In this document: piece by piece, positions 18,482 to 26,601 of the stretch
Layout of the letters: each line of letters opens with the position of its first letter
Numbering within the stretch: position 1 is the stretch's first letter
Source of the DNA: Bifidobacteriaceae bacterium
Lineage (GTDB): Bacteria; Actinomycetota; Actinomycetes; Actinomycetales; WQXJ01
Assembly (NCBI GenBank): GCA_031266115.1
Contig: JAISBQ010000025.1
Span: 1 to 38,334, forward strand
Reading direction: 5' to 3'
DNA: 38,334 nt
Notes under the pieces: generated by a model
Seen by the model: only the letters and a program-made list of their open reading frames with translations
Databases searched by the model: none
Told to the model about the DNA's origin: nothing
Position numbers and translations under genes: made by a program

Positions 18482-19162
18482 CACGAACATCGTCAACACG
18501 TCCGGCGACGGGGACGCCATCGCCGCAAACGCGAACGCGATGAACACCGCCCATCGCCATCCGCGGCCCCAGGTCGCCGCACTCACCACGCCTGCCAGAT
18601 TGAGCGCCACCATGAGCACCGGCACCAAGAAGGCCAACGCGAACGCCGCCATGAGCCGGATCACGAACGTCAGGTAGGACTGCGCGTCAATAAGATTGAC
18701 CGCATCGACCGGGGTAAACGCCGTCAACAATTCGACGGCATTGGGCAACACCCACCAGGCCAGGTAAGCCCCACCCAGAAAGAGCGGCACGGCCGCGGTG
18801 AGGAAACCCGCTGCGCGCCACTTCTCCTGGCGGCTGAGCGCCGGGCTGACAAAAGCCCACAGGTGGTACATCCACCACGGGCACGAGATGAGAAACCCCA
18901 GGAACATCGACAGTTGCAGCTTCAGATCGAACGAACTGGCCACCGTAGAGAAGTTCAGGGTGACAGCGGAGTCGTTCGCCACCGCGGCCCGCCGCAAAGG
19001 CTTCATGAGAACCCCAAGCAGCTTGTCGTAGACCAGCCACCCACCCACCGCCGCGACCACGATCCCAAGACCCGCCAGAAGAACCCTGCGGCGCAGTTCC
19101 ACGAGGTGGCCGCGCACCGGCATCGTGCCATCGCCCCCCACCCGGCGCTTCGTGCGAGCCAC
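18377..19162 (-). CDS. tatC: Sec-independent protein translocase TatC
   Basis: A 261-residue membrane protein with six expected helices. The TatC N-terminal motif is present as HLVELRRRVLLAG. The second signature appears as PWWMYHLWAFVSPALSRQEK, and the Pro-rich helix 5-6 region as AMASPSPDVLTMFVLAIPI. TatC binds the twin-arginine motif of exported folded proteins. The GTG start lies 3 nt after the tatA stop, so tatA-tatC are one operon. The gene ends inside the tatB reading frame of the other strand. A likely substrate nearby is the hydrogenase small subunit at 25199-26347. Confidence 0.95.
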   Translation of the reverse strand: MARTKRRVGGDGTMPVRGHLVELRRRVLLAGLGIVVAAVGGWLVYDKLLGVLMKPLRRAAVANDSAVTLNFSTVASSFDLKLQLSMFLGFLISCPWWMYHLWAFVSPALSRQEKWRAAGFLTAAVPLFLGGAYLAWWVLPNAVELLTAFTPVDAVNLIDAQSYLTFVIRLMAAFALAFLVPVLMVALNLAGVVSAATWGRGWRWAVFIAFAFAAMASPSPDVLTMFVLAIPICALYGLAVAVAALHDRRSARRTAAEGLAV

Positions 19163-19165
19163 GCC

Positions 19166-19453
19166 CTACCCGGACGTCGTGGCCGGGCCCTGCGGCGGTT
19201 CGCCCGCCGAACCACCACCCGAACCACCGCCCGTACCGCCGCTGGATCCGCCGCCTGCGTCACCCGCTGGTGCGCCGCCGTCGTCCGGCGCATCCTCATT
19301 CTTCGCGGTCAGGCCCTCGACCTCCTTCTTGAAGATCTTCAACGACTGACCCAGGGATTTCGCCAGCGCTGGCAGCTTGGTCGATCCCACCAAGAGCAGG
19401 ACGACGACGAGGATGAGGATGACATGGGAGGGTTGCAGGCCGTTGCGGAACAT
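19166..19453 (-). CDS. tatA: Sec-independent protein translocase TatA
   Basis: A 95-residue protein with an N-terminal helix LQPSHVILILVVVLLLVGST, then KLPALAKSLGQSLKIFKKEV, the TatA/E pattern with amphipathic helix and FKKE-type end. The tail is glycine/proline-rich and acidic (DAPDDGG onward). TatA oligomers form the transient pore. A strong AAGGAGGG ribosome site precedes the ATG by about 9 nt. It is the first gene of the tatA-tatC pair, and its promoter must lie in 19454-19672. Confidence 0.93.
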   Translation of the reverse strand: MFRNGLQPSHVILILVVVLLLVGSTKLPALAKSLGQSLKIFKKEVEGLTAKNEDAPDDGGAPAGDAGGGSSGGTGGGSGGGSAGEPPQGPATTSG

Positions 19454-19571
19454 GGGATAGGCCCTCCTTGGTGGTGGTCAGGTGCGCCCTATGCTAATTG
19501 CCCGCCGCCCCGGGTGGGGGCAGGCTCGGGCGGCAAGGCGCCGAAAGGCCTCCCAGGATGCTAGAGGTACA

Positions 19572-19639
19572 CCACGAAGTGTCCTCACCTATGCTTCGCT
19601 CCAGTCCGGTACTTCGTGGGAACCCCGAGGACTCCTCGG
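19572..19639. terminator. Two hairpins between hypC and tatA
   Basis: CCACGAAGT (19572-19580) pairs with ACTTCGTGG (19611-19619). Next to it CCGAGG-ACT-CCTCGG (19625-19639) is a perfect 6-bp stem. Both lie downstream of hypC (stop 19673) on the minus strand and are likely transcription end signals. No T tract is seen. Confidence 0.4.
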
Positions 19640-19672
19640 CTCAAGTACGAGAAACCGAGACACCAAGGCGCC

Positions 19673-19894
19673 CTAGCCGCCGAGTTGGGCGAACGCCTCA
19701 AGCGACTCGGCCGCAGCCTGAGCGTCGAGTACCTCCACGGCAAACCCGCGCTGCACCAACACGTAGTCGCCAACCCTCGCCTGGGGGACGTAGGCCAGGC
19801 AGCACCGCTCAGGCCTGACCCCCTCGCCAAACCGGGCCATCGGCAGGGCGCCGGGAATGATCTCGACAATCTGCGCCGGAATCGCGAAACACAT
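19673..19894 (-). CDS. hypC: Hydrogenase maturation chaperone HypC/HybG
   Basis: A 73-residue protein beginning MCFAIPAQIVEI, the invariant HypC start in which the cysteine after Met carries the Fe(CN)2CO intermediate with HypD and hands it to the large-subunit precursor. The C-terminal half AYVPQARVGDYVLVQRGFAV is the standard HypC beta-barrel. The start follows the upstream stop by 2 nt and has AGGGA as ribosome site. It is the last gene of the minus-strand hydrogenase cluster. Partner genes hypB, D, E and F are not in this window. Confidence 0.95.
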   Translation of the reverse strand: MCFAIPAQIVEIIPGALPMARFGEGVRPERCCLAYVPQARVGDYVLVQRGFAVEVLDAQAAAESLEAFAQLGG

Positions 19895-19896
19895 GG

Positions 19897-21204
19897 TTAG
19901 GTCCCTGCCTTTCGCGCCTGGGTCTCGACAACAATCCCCATCGCGCCCGGGGGCGCGGCGGTGCAGGGGAGACACGGATCCACGTCGCGGATCGCGGCCT
20001 CCACGGACCCGCCGTCCGCGAGTGGGCCGTTAGGCGGATCGCCGATCTCCTGACGCAGCAGGTCAGCCAACCACGGTTCGTTCTGGGCCGTCGGCGTGAG
20101 GACGATGGCGCCCCGCACCGTGCCAGCGTCGGTCACCTCGTAGCGGTGGACCAGCACGCCGCGCGCGCCGTCCACCCATCCCACACCGACACCGGCGCGC
20201 GGCTCGAGGCTCGGCCTCGCGGCCGCGATGTCGGTGTCATCCGGGTCGATGGCGTCGATCAGGCCGCTGATCGCCTCGACGGCGTGGACCGCCATCGTCG
20301 CCCGTGCCGCGAGGGCGCCGCCCCCGGCCGCGCGCCATTCGCGCTGAAGACCGGCCGCGCGGGGGGTCCGTAGCGTCCCAACGCGAAGCTGAGCCACGGG
20401 GCCTACCCGATAGCGACCCCGATCGGGCCCGAAGGCCGCCAGGTAGGGACGCGGGGCGGAGCTGGCGGGGATCTCCTCGGCCACCAGGGTGTCCCATTCG
20501 GCCGGTTCGGCGCGATCGACCAGCACAGTCCCGTCCGCGGCCACCGCCCTGAGGTGGGCGCCGAGGAGGTCAGGGGCGCCGGACGGGTCCACCAGCGCCA
20601 CGTCGGCACCCGAGAAGTGGGCCACACCGCCACCGGAGCGGTGGCCACGCGAACCATCCCGGTCGACCCTGTCGTCCAACGCCGCCTGGGCGAGGCGCTG
20701 GGCCGCGACCAAAGCCTCGGGGACTACCTCACGGCAGCGAGCGACGGCGTCCGGTGCGACGGGCGCGGCGATCCCTCCCACGATGGCGGTGACGGGAAAG
20801 TGTCCGGGCGACCCGGCGGCCACGGCTGCGAGCTTGGCAAGGCCGCGCAAGACCGCGGCGTCCGGGTCGCCGAGTGCGAACCTGGTCGCGTGGACGGCGA
20901 GGACCGAGCCATGGTGGAGGAGGCGGCGCACTATCTCGGCTGCCGGCGGGATCTCGACCACGCCGTGGAGCGCCTCCAGGGCCTGGATGCCCGCGAGGTG
21001 GTGAGCGGTGGGGCACACGCCGCACAGGCGCTCCACAAGCGCCGGTACATCCACCACCGGGCGGCCCGTCAGGATGGTGTCCACACGGGGCAGGCCAGAC
21101 ATGTCGAACCGCGCGGCCTGAACGGTGCCGTCCGGGCCGCGGTCCACCACGATCCGCGCTCCGGCGGGATCGAGGGCCGCGTCGAGAATGAGGCGTGTGG
21201 TCAC
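19897..21204 (-). CDS. [NiFe]-hydrogenase large-subunit-like protein, L2 histidine replaced (candidate maturation scaffold)
   Basis: A 435-residue protein from GTG 21204; the longer frame to 21402 is a proline-rich artefact antisense to hypA. It keeps the L1 motif RLCGVCPTAHH (C61, C64, H68) and both L2 cysteines in DPCLPCTAAPPG (C411, C414). The histidine that ends L2 (CxxH), where maturation proteases cut, is alanine (A417). It is shorter than the catalytic subunit at 23456-25195 (579). Large-subunit homologues HupK/HoxV act as scaffolds for Fe(CN)2CO assembly. By its location beside hypC and hypA and by its altered L2 motif, this may do the same. Alternatively it is a second catalytic subunit that needs no processing, though no second small subunit is seen. 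The role is inferred. Confidence 0.75.
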   Translation of the reverse strand: MTTRLILDAALDPAGARIVVDRGPDGTVQAARFDMSGLPRVDTILTGRPVVDVPALVERLCGVCPTAHHLAGIQALEALHGVVEIPPAAEIVRRLLHHGSVLAVHATRFALGDPDAAVLRGLAKLAAVAAGSPGHFPVTAIVGGIAAPVAPDAVARCREVVPEALVAAQRLAQAALDDRVDRDGSRGHRSGGGVAHFSGADVALVDPSGAPDLLGAHLRAVAADGTVLVDRAEPAEWDTLVAEEIPASSAPRPYLAAFGPDRGRYRVGPVAQLRVGTLRTPRAAGLQREWRAAGGGALAARATMAVHAVEAISGLIDAIDPDDTDIAAARPSLEPRAGVGVGWVDGARGVLVHRYEVTDAGTVRGAIVLTPTAQNEPWLADLLRQEIGDPPNGPLADGGSVEAAIRDVDPCLPCTAAPPGAMGIVVETQARKAGT

Positions 21205-21242
21205 GAGCCCGCCCCCGGATGGCGGTGTGCCACGATGATCCG

Positions 21243-21692
21243 GTGCACGAGCTGGGGCTGTTGCGGGAGGTGGTTGCGGCGGTGGAGCGCGAGGCCGCGC
21301 GGGCCGTCGTGGAGGCGCAGGCCGGGGCGGTCGCGGGTGCCGGCCTGGGGGCCGGGCGGGGCGCGGTGCGGGTCGAGGCGGTGGGGCTGCGCGTGGGGAC
21401 ACTCAGCGGCGCGGTCCCGTTGGCGCTGACCGGAGCGTGGCCGATCGCCATCGCCGGTACGGCCCTGCAGGGCGCCCGCCTCGACATCGAGGAGGTTCAG
21501 GCCACCGTCTGGTGCCCCGCGTGCGCGGGTGAACAGCCGGTGGACCAGTTCTATGCCCTGACCTGCCCCACGTGTGGCACGCCCAGCGGCCTGCTGGTGC
21601 GCGGCCGCGAGTTCGAGGTGGCGTACGCGGATCTCGACATCCCCGGGGCGTCCCATGGTGCCACCAAATACGTGACGCCCGACCGCGCTTAG
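21243..21692 (+). CDS. hypA: Hydrogenase nickel-incorporation protein HypA
   Basis: A 149-residue HypA: it starts VHELGLLREVVAAVE, with the nickel-binding His at position 2, and has the zinc-site pairs CPAC and CPTC (ATVWCPACAGE, LTCPTCGTPSG). HypA delivers Ni with HypB to the large subunit after the Fe centre is placed. It is longer than usual (about 113-120) because of an alanine/glycine-rich insertion AVVEAQAGAVAGAGLGAGRG. The start GTG 21243 fits the family better than 21195. It is the only plus-strand gene in the hydrogenase cluster: divergent from the large-subunit-like gene (38 nt between starts) and convergent with the endopeptidase gene (61 nt between stops). Confidence 0.92.
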   Translation: MHELGLLREVVAAVEREAARAVVEAQAGAVAGAGLGAGRGAVRVEAVGLRVGTLSGAVPLALTGAWPIAIAGTALQGARLDIEEVQATVWCPACAGEQPVDQFYALTCPTCGTPSGLLVRGREFEVAYADLDIPGASHGATKYVTPDRA

Positions 21693-21753
21693 CTGGGAAG
21701 ACCGAAGCGATCCGGCAAGACGCGGCAGCCAGCACCCTGACTGTGGCATCACC

Positions 21754-22242
21754 TCACGCCCCCTGCTCAGGTACCTGGACGAGCCAGCGGTCCAGCATCT
21801 GGGCGGCCAGTTCCACCGCGCCGTCGACCGCCGCGGTGACGGACGCCGTCAGACCGAGGCGCATGCTCACGTCTTCGGGAACAATCCCCACCACGGCGAT
21901 CTCCTCCGGTTCGCTGGAAAGCAACCGGGCCGCGGCGAAGACATCGAGCAATCCCACCTGGTGGGGAGAAAGGCGCGAGGACAGCAGGCGGGGTAGCTGG
22001 TCGCCGCTCAGTTCCACCACCGCTCCGGGATACGGACCCGCCACCGCGTCGAGCACCAGGAGGCGATCGGCGGCCGTCACCACCGGCACCAGCGCCATCC
22101 CGCCGGTGCCGCCATCCACGTACTCGATCCGGGGGTCGGGGCGGACGGCAGCCAGGCGCCTCACCAGCTCGAGTCCGATGGCGTCATCGGCCATGATCGG
22201 ATTGCCGACCCCGAGCACGGTCACCGTGGCGGTGCCGGTCAT
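21754..22242 (-). CDS. hyaD: [NiFe]-hydrogenase maturation endopeptidase (HyaD/HupD type)
   Basis: A 162-residue protease that removes the C-terminal extension of the large subunit once nickel is in. The N-terminus VTVLGVGNPIMADDAIG is the family signature. The nickel-sensing residues of HybD correspond to D19/D20, D65 (LLVLDAV) and H94 (SPHQVGLLD). The ATG overlaps the cytochrome stop (ATGA), so it is translationally coupled. Its substrate is expected to be the large subunit at 23456-25195, which has a 14-residue tail after the L2 histidine. The paralogue at 19897 lacks the cleavage histidine. Confidence 0.93.
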   Translation of the reverse strand: MTGTATVTVLGVGNPIMADDAIGLELVRRLAAVRPDPRIEYVDGGTGGMALVPVVTAADRLLVLDAVAGPYPGAVVELSGDQLPRLLSSRLSPHQVGLLDVFAAARLLSSEPEEIAVVGIVPEDVSMRLGLTASVTAAVDGAVELAAQMLDRWLVQVPEQGA

Positions 22243-23459
22243 CCGATTTCCGGCGCGTCCACAGGCTTGGCGCCTCGCCGCAGCCACACACCGCCGTTGA
22301 TCATGGAGGAAATGCCGCCGTGGCGTTCCAGCGAGTCGGCGCGGACAGCCAAATATACATGGACAATGACGAACGCCCACAGGCCGAACATCATCATCGC
22401 GTGGATGAGTCTGATGCCGGGAATTCCCAGCCAGTGCACGGGGGTGGACACCAGTGCCCAGAACGGACTGGTCTGGTGGTACAGCCCGTAGAGCGAGAAT
22501 CCGGTGATCATCTGCACTCCGCAGGCCACATAGACTCCAGCGTACGTGAGGTGTTGCAACGGATTGTGGGCCACGAATAGCGGGGATTCGGTCTTGATGA
22601 ATGCGTAGTACTGCATCACTCGGCCGAGGTTGCGGACATCCTGTTTGCGTTTCAAGGGCCACCATTCGGTCCACCGCAGGTGCTTGTCGCGGGACACGAA
22701 GGCCGAGACGACCCGACTCGCCCCGAGGAGTAACCAGACAAATCCCACCGTGACGTGGATGAACCGGACCACACCCATCTGGAACCCCGCCTCGGCGCCG
22801 GCATGGGCCTCGGGACCGAAGAACGGGTCCATGATGATGTAGCCGGTGCAACTCAGCACAAAGACGGCGGCAACGTTAAGCCAATGTTGGAGTCTCAGCG
22901 ACGCAGACCACACGGATAGGCGCACCCAATTCGCCGACCAGTGGTCCGGATCGCGTGTCGGCTTTCCCACACCGACTTCAACGAATCCTTGGAGCGCGAA
23001 CGGGCCGATGGTGCCGTCAGGGGCGAGGGAGGCCGTGGCGATAGCCAACGGACGCCATCCGTGTCGCCTGGCCCACGCGGCGTTCCGGCGGACGTTGGAG
23101 CGGTCTCCGCGAGAGATCGTGGTCTGGGCCATGACGCTTTCCATGGAGCCGCGCATGACCACCAGGTCCGCGGTTCCCTCATCGGTCAGGGGAAATCCCC
23201 GGACCAACCTCACACCGTGGCGACGCTCGCGGGTCGGTGGGTCCGCGTCGCGTGGGTCGATGGGTGGGGTGGCGAGGTCGGGCCATTCAGCATGGACAAG
23301 ATCGTTCAACGCGACATCGACGGGGTCGATGCTTCCGACGGGGGCCGCCGCCGCGAGCGCGATGACATGGCCCTCGTTGATCCGTCCCGCGGTGAATGCC
23401 CCACCGATGGTGAGCGTCGCGGGCGTCGCGGCACCGCTGACCGCGTGGGTGGCAGTCAC
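22239..23459 (-). CDS. hyaC: Hydrogenase b-type cytochrome with N-terminal P-type-ATPase-like N domain
   Basis: A 406-residue product. Residues about 178-390 are the di-haem cytochrome b of uptake hydrogenases (HyaC/HupC). It takes electrons from the small subunit and passes them to quinone. Its four membrane helices carry candidate haem ligands H192 (LRLQHWLN), H235, H353 and H367 (VHVYLA). Residues 1-165 are extra. They align by eye with the nucleotide-binding (N) domain of P-type cation ATPases: TPATLTIGG where DKTGTLT should be, DPVDVAL (45-51), RRHGVRLVRG (79-88), LVVMRGSMESVM (99-110), ARRHGWRPLAIATASL (130-145) and FALQGFVEV (154-162). The phosphorylated Asp and the KGAPE lysine are missing. 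The GTG at 23459 overlaps the large-subunit stop (GTGA), supporting this start and coupling. The function of the extra domain is unknown. Confidence 0.85.
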   Translation of the reverse strand: MTATHAVSGAATPATLTIGGAFTAGRINEGHVIALAAAAPVGSIDPVDVALNDLVHAEWPDLATPPIDPRDADPPTRERRHGVRLVRGFPLTDEGTADLVVMRGSMESVMAQTTISRGDRSNVRRNAAWARRHGWRPLAIATASLAPDGTIGPFALQGFVEVGVGKPTRDPDHWSANWVRLSVWSASLRLQHWLNVAAVFVLSCTGYIIMDPFFGPEAHAGAEAGFQMGVVRFIHVTVGFVWLLLGASRVVSAFVSRDKHLRWTEWWPLKRKQDVRNLGRVMQYYAFIKTESPLFVAHNPLQHLTYAGVYVACGVQMITGFSLYGLYHQTSPFWALVSTPVHWLGIPGIRLIHAMMMFGLWAFVIVHVYLAVRADSLERHGGISSMINGGVWLRRGAKPVDAPEIG

Positions 23460-25195
23460 GATGCCACTGCCTGCACCACGTGGCCGTCGCCATCTAACAC
23501 ATGCACTGCACACGACATACACGGATCGAACGAGTGAATGGTGCGCAACGGTTCCAGCGGCTGCGCGGGATCGACCAACGGGTGTTGACCGTCGCCGGCG
23601 AGGGACTCCTCGTAGGGTCCTTGGTGTCCGTCGGCGTCACGGCCCCCGGCGAGCCAGGTGGTCGGCACGACGGCCTGATAGTGGGAGACCTTGCCGTCCT
23701 CGATCCCCACCCAGTGGCTCAGGTTGCCGCGTGCCACCTCGACAAACGACCGTCCACTCGCCGTCGCCGGCCATGATCCGGGTTCCCACTTGGTCCCGTC
23801 GAAGACCTCGATATCGCCACCCTTCAGGCGCTTGACGAATTCGGGGAACGTCCGCTGGGCGAGAATCTCCACCGAGGTCAGGCATTCGACGGCGCGCGCC
23901 AAGGTCCGCCCGGCAGTCGAGTTGAGCTGGTCGAGACTGATGCCGAGTGTGGTCGCCGCATCGTCAACGATGTCGACGGTACGCTCGTGCCCTTGGGCGT
24001 ATGCGAGCAAGACACGAGCGACGGGTCCCACTTGGATTGGCCTGCCGTCGTAACGAGGGGCCTTGCACCACGTGTATTCGGTGCCGTCGCCCAGCCACGC
24101 ATAGGGCGGCTTCGGACCGGTGTAGGCGACGGTAGTCTCCCCCACATCGGGGGTCAGGCCGACGTCTCCACCGCGGTACCTGTACCAGGCCGACGAAACC
24201 CATTCGGCGATCTTGGATGGATCGAAGGGATGGACGGTGGCAAAGTCACCGTCCAACAAGACGCCTGGCCGCACCTCGGTGTGGGCGTTCGCGACGGACG
24301 AGGCATCCGGATTCCCGGCGAAGGTCGCCCCGGCCATGCCGACGGCGAAGAAGTTCGGTTGGGCGGCCCCGATGTCGAAGTAGTCCTTGTACACACCGGC
24401 GATCGCCAACGCGTCCGGCACGTAGCACGCGGTGACAAACTCGACCGACTCCGCAATCCACTGGCCGATCTGGTCTATGTGAACCTGGTTGATCGACTCG
24501 CTCCGATTCGGATCGATGGTGCATGCCATGCCGCCGACGAGGAAGTTGGGGTGCGGGTTCTTCCCGCCGAACACCGTCCCGATCCGGATCATTGAACGCT
24601 GAAATTCCAACGCATCCAGATAGTGGGCAACGGCCATGAGGTTCGCCTCGGGGGGGAGCCGATAGTCCGGGTGGTCCCAATAGCCGCCGGTAAAGATGCT
24701 CAACTGACCTGAGGAAACAATGGCCTGAACCGTATCTCGCACCTCGGTCATGCGTTCGATGGTGTTGCCCTTCCATGTGGAGCCGATCTGGTGAGCAAAG
24801 TCAACGGCAGCCGCAGGGTCCGCGTCGGCAGCGGCCGCGACGTTGACAAAGTCGAGCGCGTGAAGGTGATAGAAGTGGATGACGTGATCCTGGACCTCCT
24901 GGGAGGCAAGAACCATGTCGCGGATCAGCCGCGCCTGGGGCGGAGGAACCGCGCCAATGGCGTTCTCCACGGCCGAGATCGACGCGATGGCGTGCACGGA
25001 CGTGCACACCCCACAGATCCGCTGGACAAAGGCCCACACATCTCGGGGGTCGCGCCCCAGCACAATCTCCTCCAGGCCGCGGAACTGGGTGGTCTCGCTC
25101 CAGGCCTTCGAGACTCGCCCCCCATCGGCCTCAAGCTCAATGCGCAGGTGGCCTTCGATGCGTGTAATCGGGTCGATGACGACGCGCTGTGCCAT
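23456..25195 (-). CDS. hyaB: [NiFe] uptake hydrogenase large subunit (group 1)
   Basis: A 579-residue catalytic subunit that oxidises H2 at the Ni-Fe centre. Nickel ligands are in L1 RICGVCTSVHA (C61, C64, H68) and L2 DPCMSCAVH (557-565). A 14-residue tail after H565 would be cut by the endopeptidase at 21754. The N-terminus VVIDPITRIEGHLRIELEAD is the standard strand of the family. HIDQIGQWIAESVEFV and the internal loops also fit group 1 membrane-bound enzymes. It begins 3 nt after the small-subunit stop and ends within the cytochrome start, so the three are one operon. It is exported as a complex with the small subunit, having no signal itself. Confidence 0.97.
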   Translation of the reverse strand: MAQRVVIDPITRIEGHLRIELEADGGRVSKAWSETTQFRGLEEIVLGRDPRDVWAFVQRICGVCTSVHAIASISAVENAIGAVPPPQARLIRDMVLASQEVQDHVIHFYHLHALDFVNVAAAADADPAAAVDFAHQIGSTWKGNTIERMTEVRDTVQAIVSSGQLSIFTGGYWDHPDYRLPPEANLMAVAHYLDALEFQRSMIRIGTVFGGKNPHPNFLVGGMACTIDPNRSESINQVHIDQIGQWIAESVEFVTACYVPDALAIAGVYKDYFDIGAAQPNFFAVGMAGATFAGNPDASSVANAHTEVRPGVLLDGDFATVHPFDPSKIAEWVSSAWYRYRGGDVGLTPDVGETTVAYTGPKPPYAWLGDGTEYTWCKAPRYDGRPIQVGPVARVLLAYAQGHERTVDIVDDAATTLGISLDQLNSTAGRTLARAVECLTSVEILAQRTFPEFVKRLKGGDIEVFDGTKWEPGSWPATASGRSFVEVARGNLSHWVGIEDGKVSHYQAVVPTTWLAGGRDADGHQGPYEESLAGDGQHPLVDPAQPLEPLRTIHSFDPCMSCAVHVLDGDGHVVQAVAS

Positions 25196-25198
25196 GGC

Positions 25199-26347
25199 TC
25201 ATTCCGCCTTTCCGTGGGGCTCGTCTCCGAACGCGTGCAACGGCTCGCCTTCCTCCGACTTGCGACTCGCCGCATGGCGGATCGCGGTGAGGCCGGCATG
25301 GACCGCGACACCGGCCACGGTGGCCCCCACCAGTCCCCATCCGATCTTTTCCGCCGTCGCCTCGACGCCGAAGCCCCGAACATTGGGCAGCACCTGGTAG
25401 AACGGCGTAAACCTGTCGAAGAAGTCCTTCTCGGTACATCCGATACACGGATGGCCTGCACCAATCGGCCAGCTGGTATGGAGATTCCACTGGAAGACGG
25501 GGCATGCGCTGAACGTGCTCGGCCCCTTGCACCCCACCTCGTACAGACACCACCCGTTGCGGGCGGCCTCATCGTCGAAGGACCGAACATACTGGCCAGC
25601 GTCGAAGTGTGCCCGCCGAGGGCACGAATCATGGATCCGCTGGTCATACGCGAACAAAGGGCGGGATTCGGCGTCGGTCTTGGGGACGTCATCGTGCATG
25701 AGGAGATAGGCAACCGTTGCCGTGATCACCTCGCCGATCGGCGGGCACCCAGCCACATTGATGACCGGCTTGTCGCGGATGATCGCGTCCACACCCACCG
25801 CGCCGGTGGGATTGGGCCGGGACGCCTGGACCGACCCCCACACCGCACAGGCGCCGACCGCGAGAATCGCCGTGGCATTCTCGGCGGACGTGCGCAAGAC
25901 CTCTTCAGCGGATTCGCCGCCGATGGTGCAGTAGATGCCGTCATCCTTCAGGGGGATAGAGCCGTTCACCACGAGGATGTGCGGCTCGGCGTTGGTGTCC
26001 GCCAGGGCCTTGTTGGCACCATCACCGGCGGCGGCCATGACCAATTCGTTGTAGTTGACCGACAGCAGCCGCAGCACCACCTCTTCCACCGTGGTCCCGC
26101 CGGACCGCAACGTCGATTCCATGCAGCCTGTGCATTCTTGGAGTTGCAGCCACACCACGTTCGGCTTGGTGACGGCGGCCAGCTTGTCCGCGATGTCCTC
26201 GGCGCTCGCCCTGGGCGCTCCCGCACCAAGCGCGAAGAACCCGGCCAGCGCCCCGCAGAACGCCAGGAAGTCCCGCCGTGTGACCCCCGCTCGAGCGAGA
26301 TTCTCACCGAGTGTCGGCTCGGCCCACACGTCCACTGGATTTGCCAT
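25199..26347 (-). CDS. hyaA: [NiFe] uptake hydrogenase small subunit, Tat-exported
   Basis: A 382-residue electron-transfer subunit carrying the Fe-S clusters. The twin-arginine signal is TRRDFLAFCGALAG (23-36), with cleavage expected after ASA (about 49). Cluster ligands are visible in ECTGCMES (C72, C75), GACAVWG, GCPPIGE, the HDSCPRR region, GWCLYEVGCKG and HPCIGCTEKDFFD. The C-terminal helix IGWGLVGATVAGVAVHAGLT anchors the heterodimer outside the membrane. ATG 26347 follows AGGGGGC by about 6 nt and fixes the start; the longer frame to 26563 would hide the signal peptide. It is the first gene of the operon, so its upstream region should control the whole set. Confidence 0.97.
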   Translation of the reverse strand: MANPVDVWAEPTLGENLARAGVTRRDFLAFCGALAGFFALGAGAPRASAEDIADKLAAVTKPNVVWLQLQECTGCMESTLRSGGTTVEEVVLRLLSVNYNELVMAAAGDGANKALADTNAEPHILVVNGSIPLKDDGIYCTIGGESAEEVLRTSAENATAILAVGACAVWGSVQASRPNPTGAVGVDAIIRDKPVINVAGCPPIGEVITATVAYLLMHDDVPKTDAESRPLFAYDQRIHDSCPRRAHFDAGQYVRSFDDEAARNGWCLYEVGCKGPSTFSACPVFQWNLHTSWPIGAGHPCIGCTEKDFFDRFTPFYQVLPNVRGFGVEATAEKIGWGLVGATVAGVAVHAGLTAIRHAASRKSEEGEPLHAFGDEPHGKAE

Positions 26348-26423
26348 GCGATGCCCCCTGAACCTCGTCGATTCACCCGGTACCGCCATCGGCGCCGGAC
26401 CTGAGTCCGCGCGGCATTCTGAG

Positions 26424-26445
26424 CACGCGCGTGTGTCCGATGCTA
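26424..26445 (-). promoter_or_regulatory. Possible hydrogenase operon promoter and palindrome
   Basis: TAGCAT (minus strand, 26445-26440) is a plausible -10 about 90 nt before the ATG at 26347. CACGCGCGTG (26424-26433), a perfect 10-base palindrome, sits at the expected transcription start. No good -35 is seen, so an activator may be needed. This is weak evidence. Confidence 0.25.
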
Positions 26446-26601
26446 GCAATGCCTTCGGCTCCCGGGAGGGCAGGTGGTCCCACGCGATTTGCTGCTCCCC
26501 GAGGCCGGAGGTTCGCGTGGGTACGCCGCTGGGCCGGGGCGCCGCGACCAGAGCGGTGGCCACCGGGGTTGACGTGCCGCCCCGTCATGCCGCCCCGCAC
26601 G

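Noticed and set aside
19897..21402. Longer start for the large-subunit-like protein
   Set aside because: The added N-terminus is a Pro/Arg-rich translation antisense to hypA; GTG 21204 starts where homology begins.
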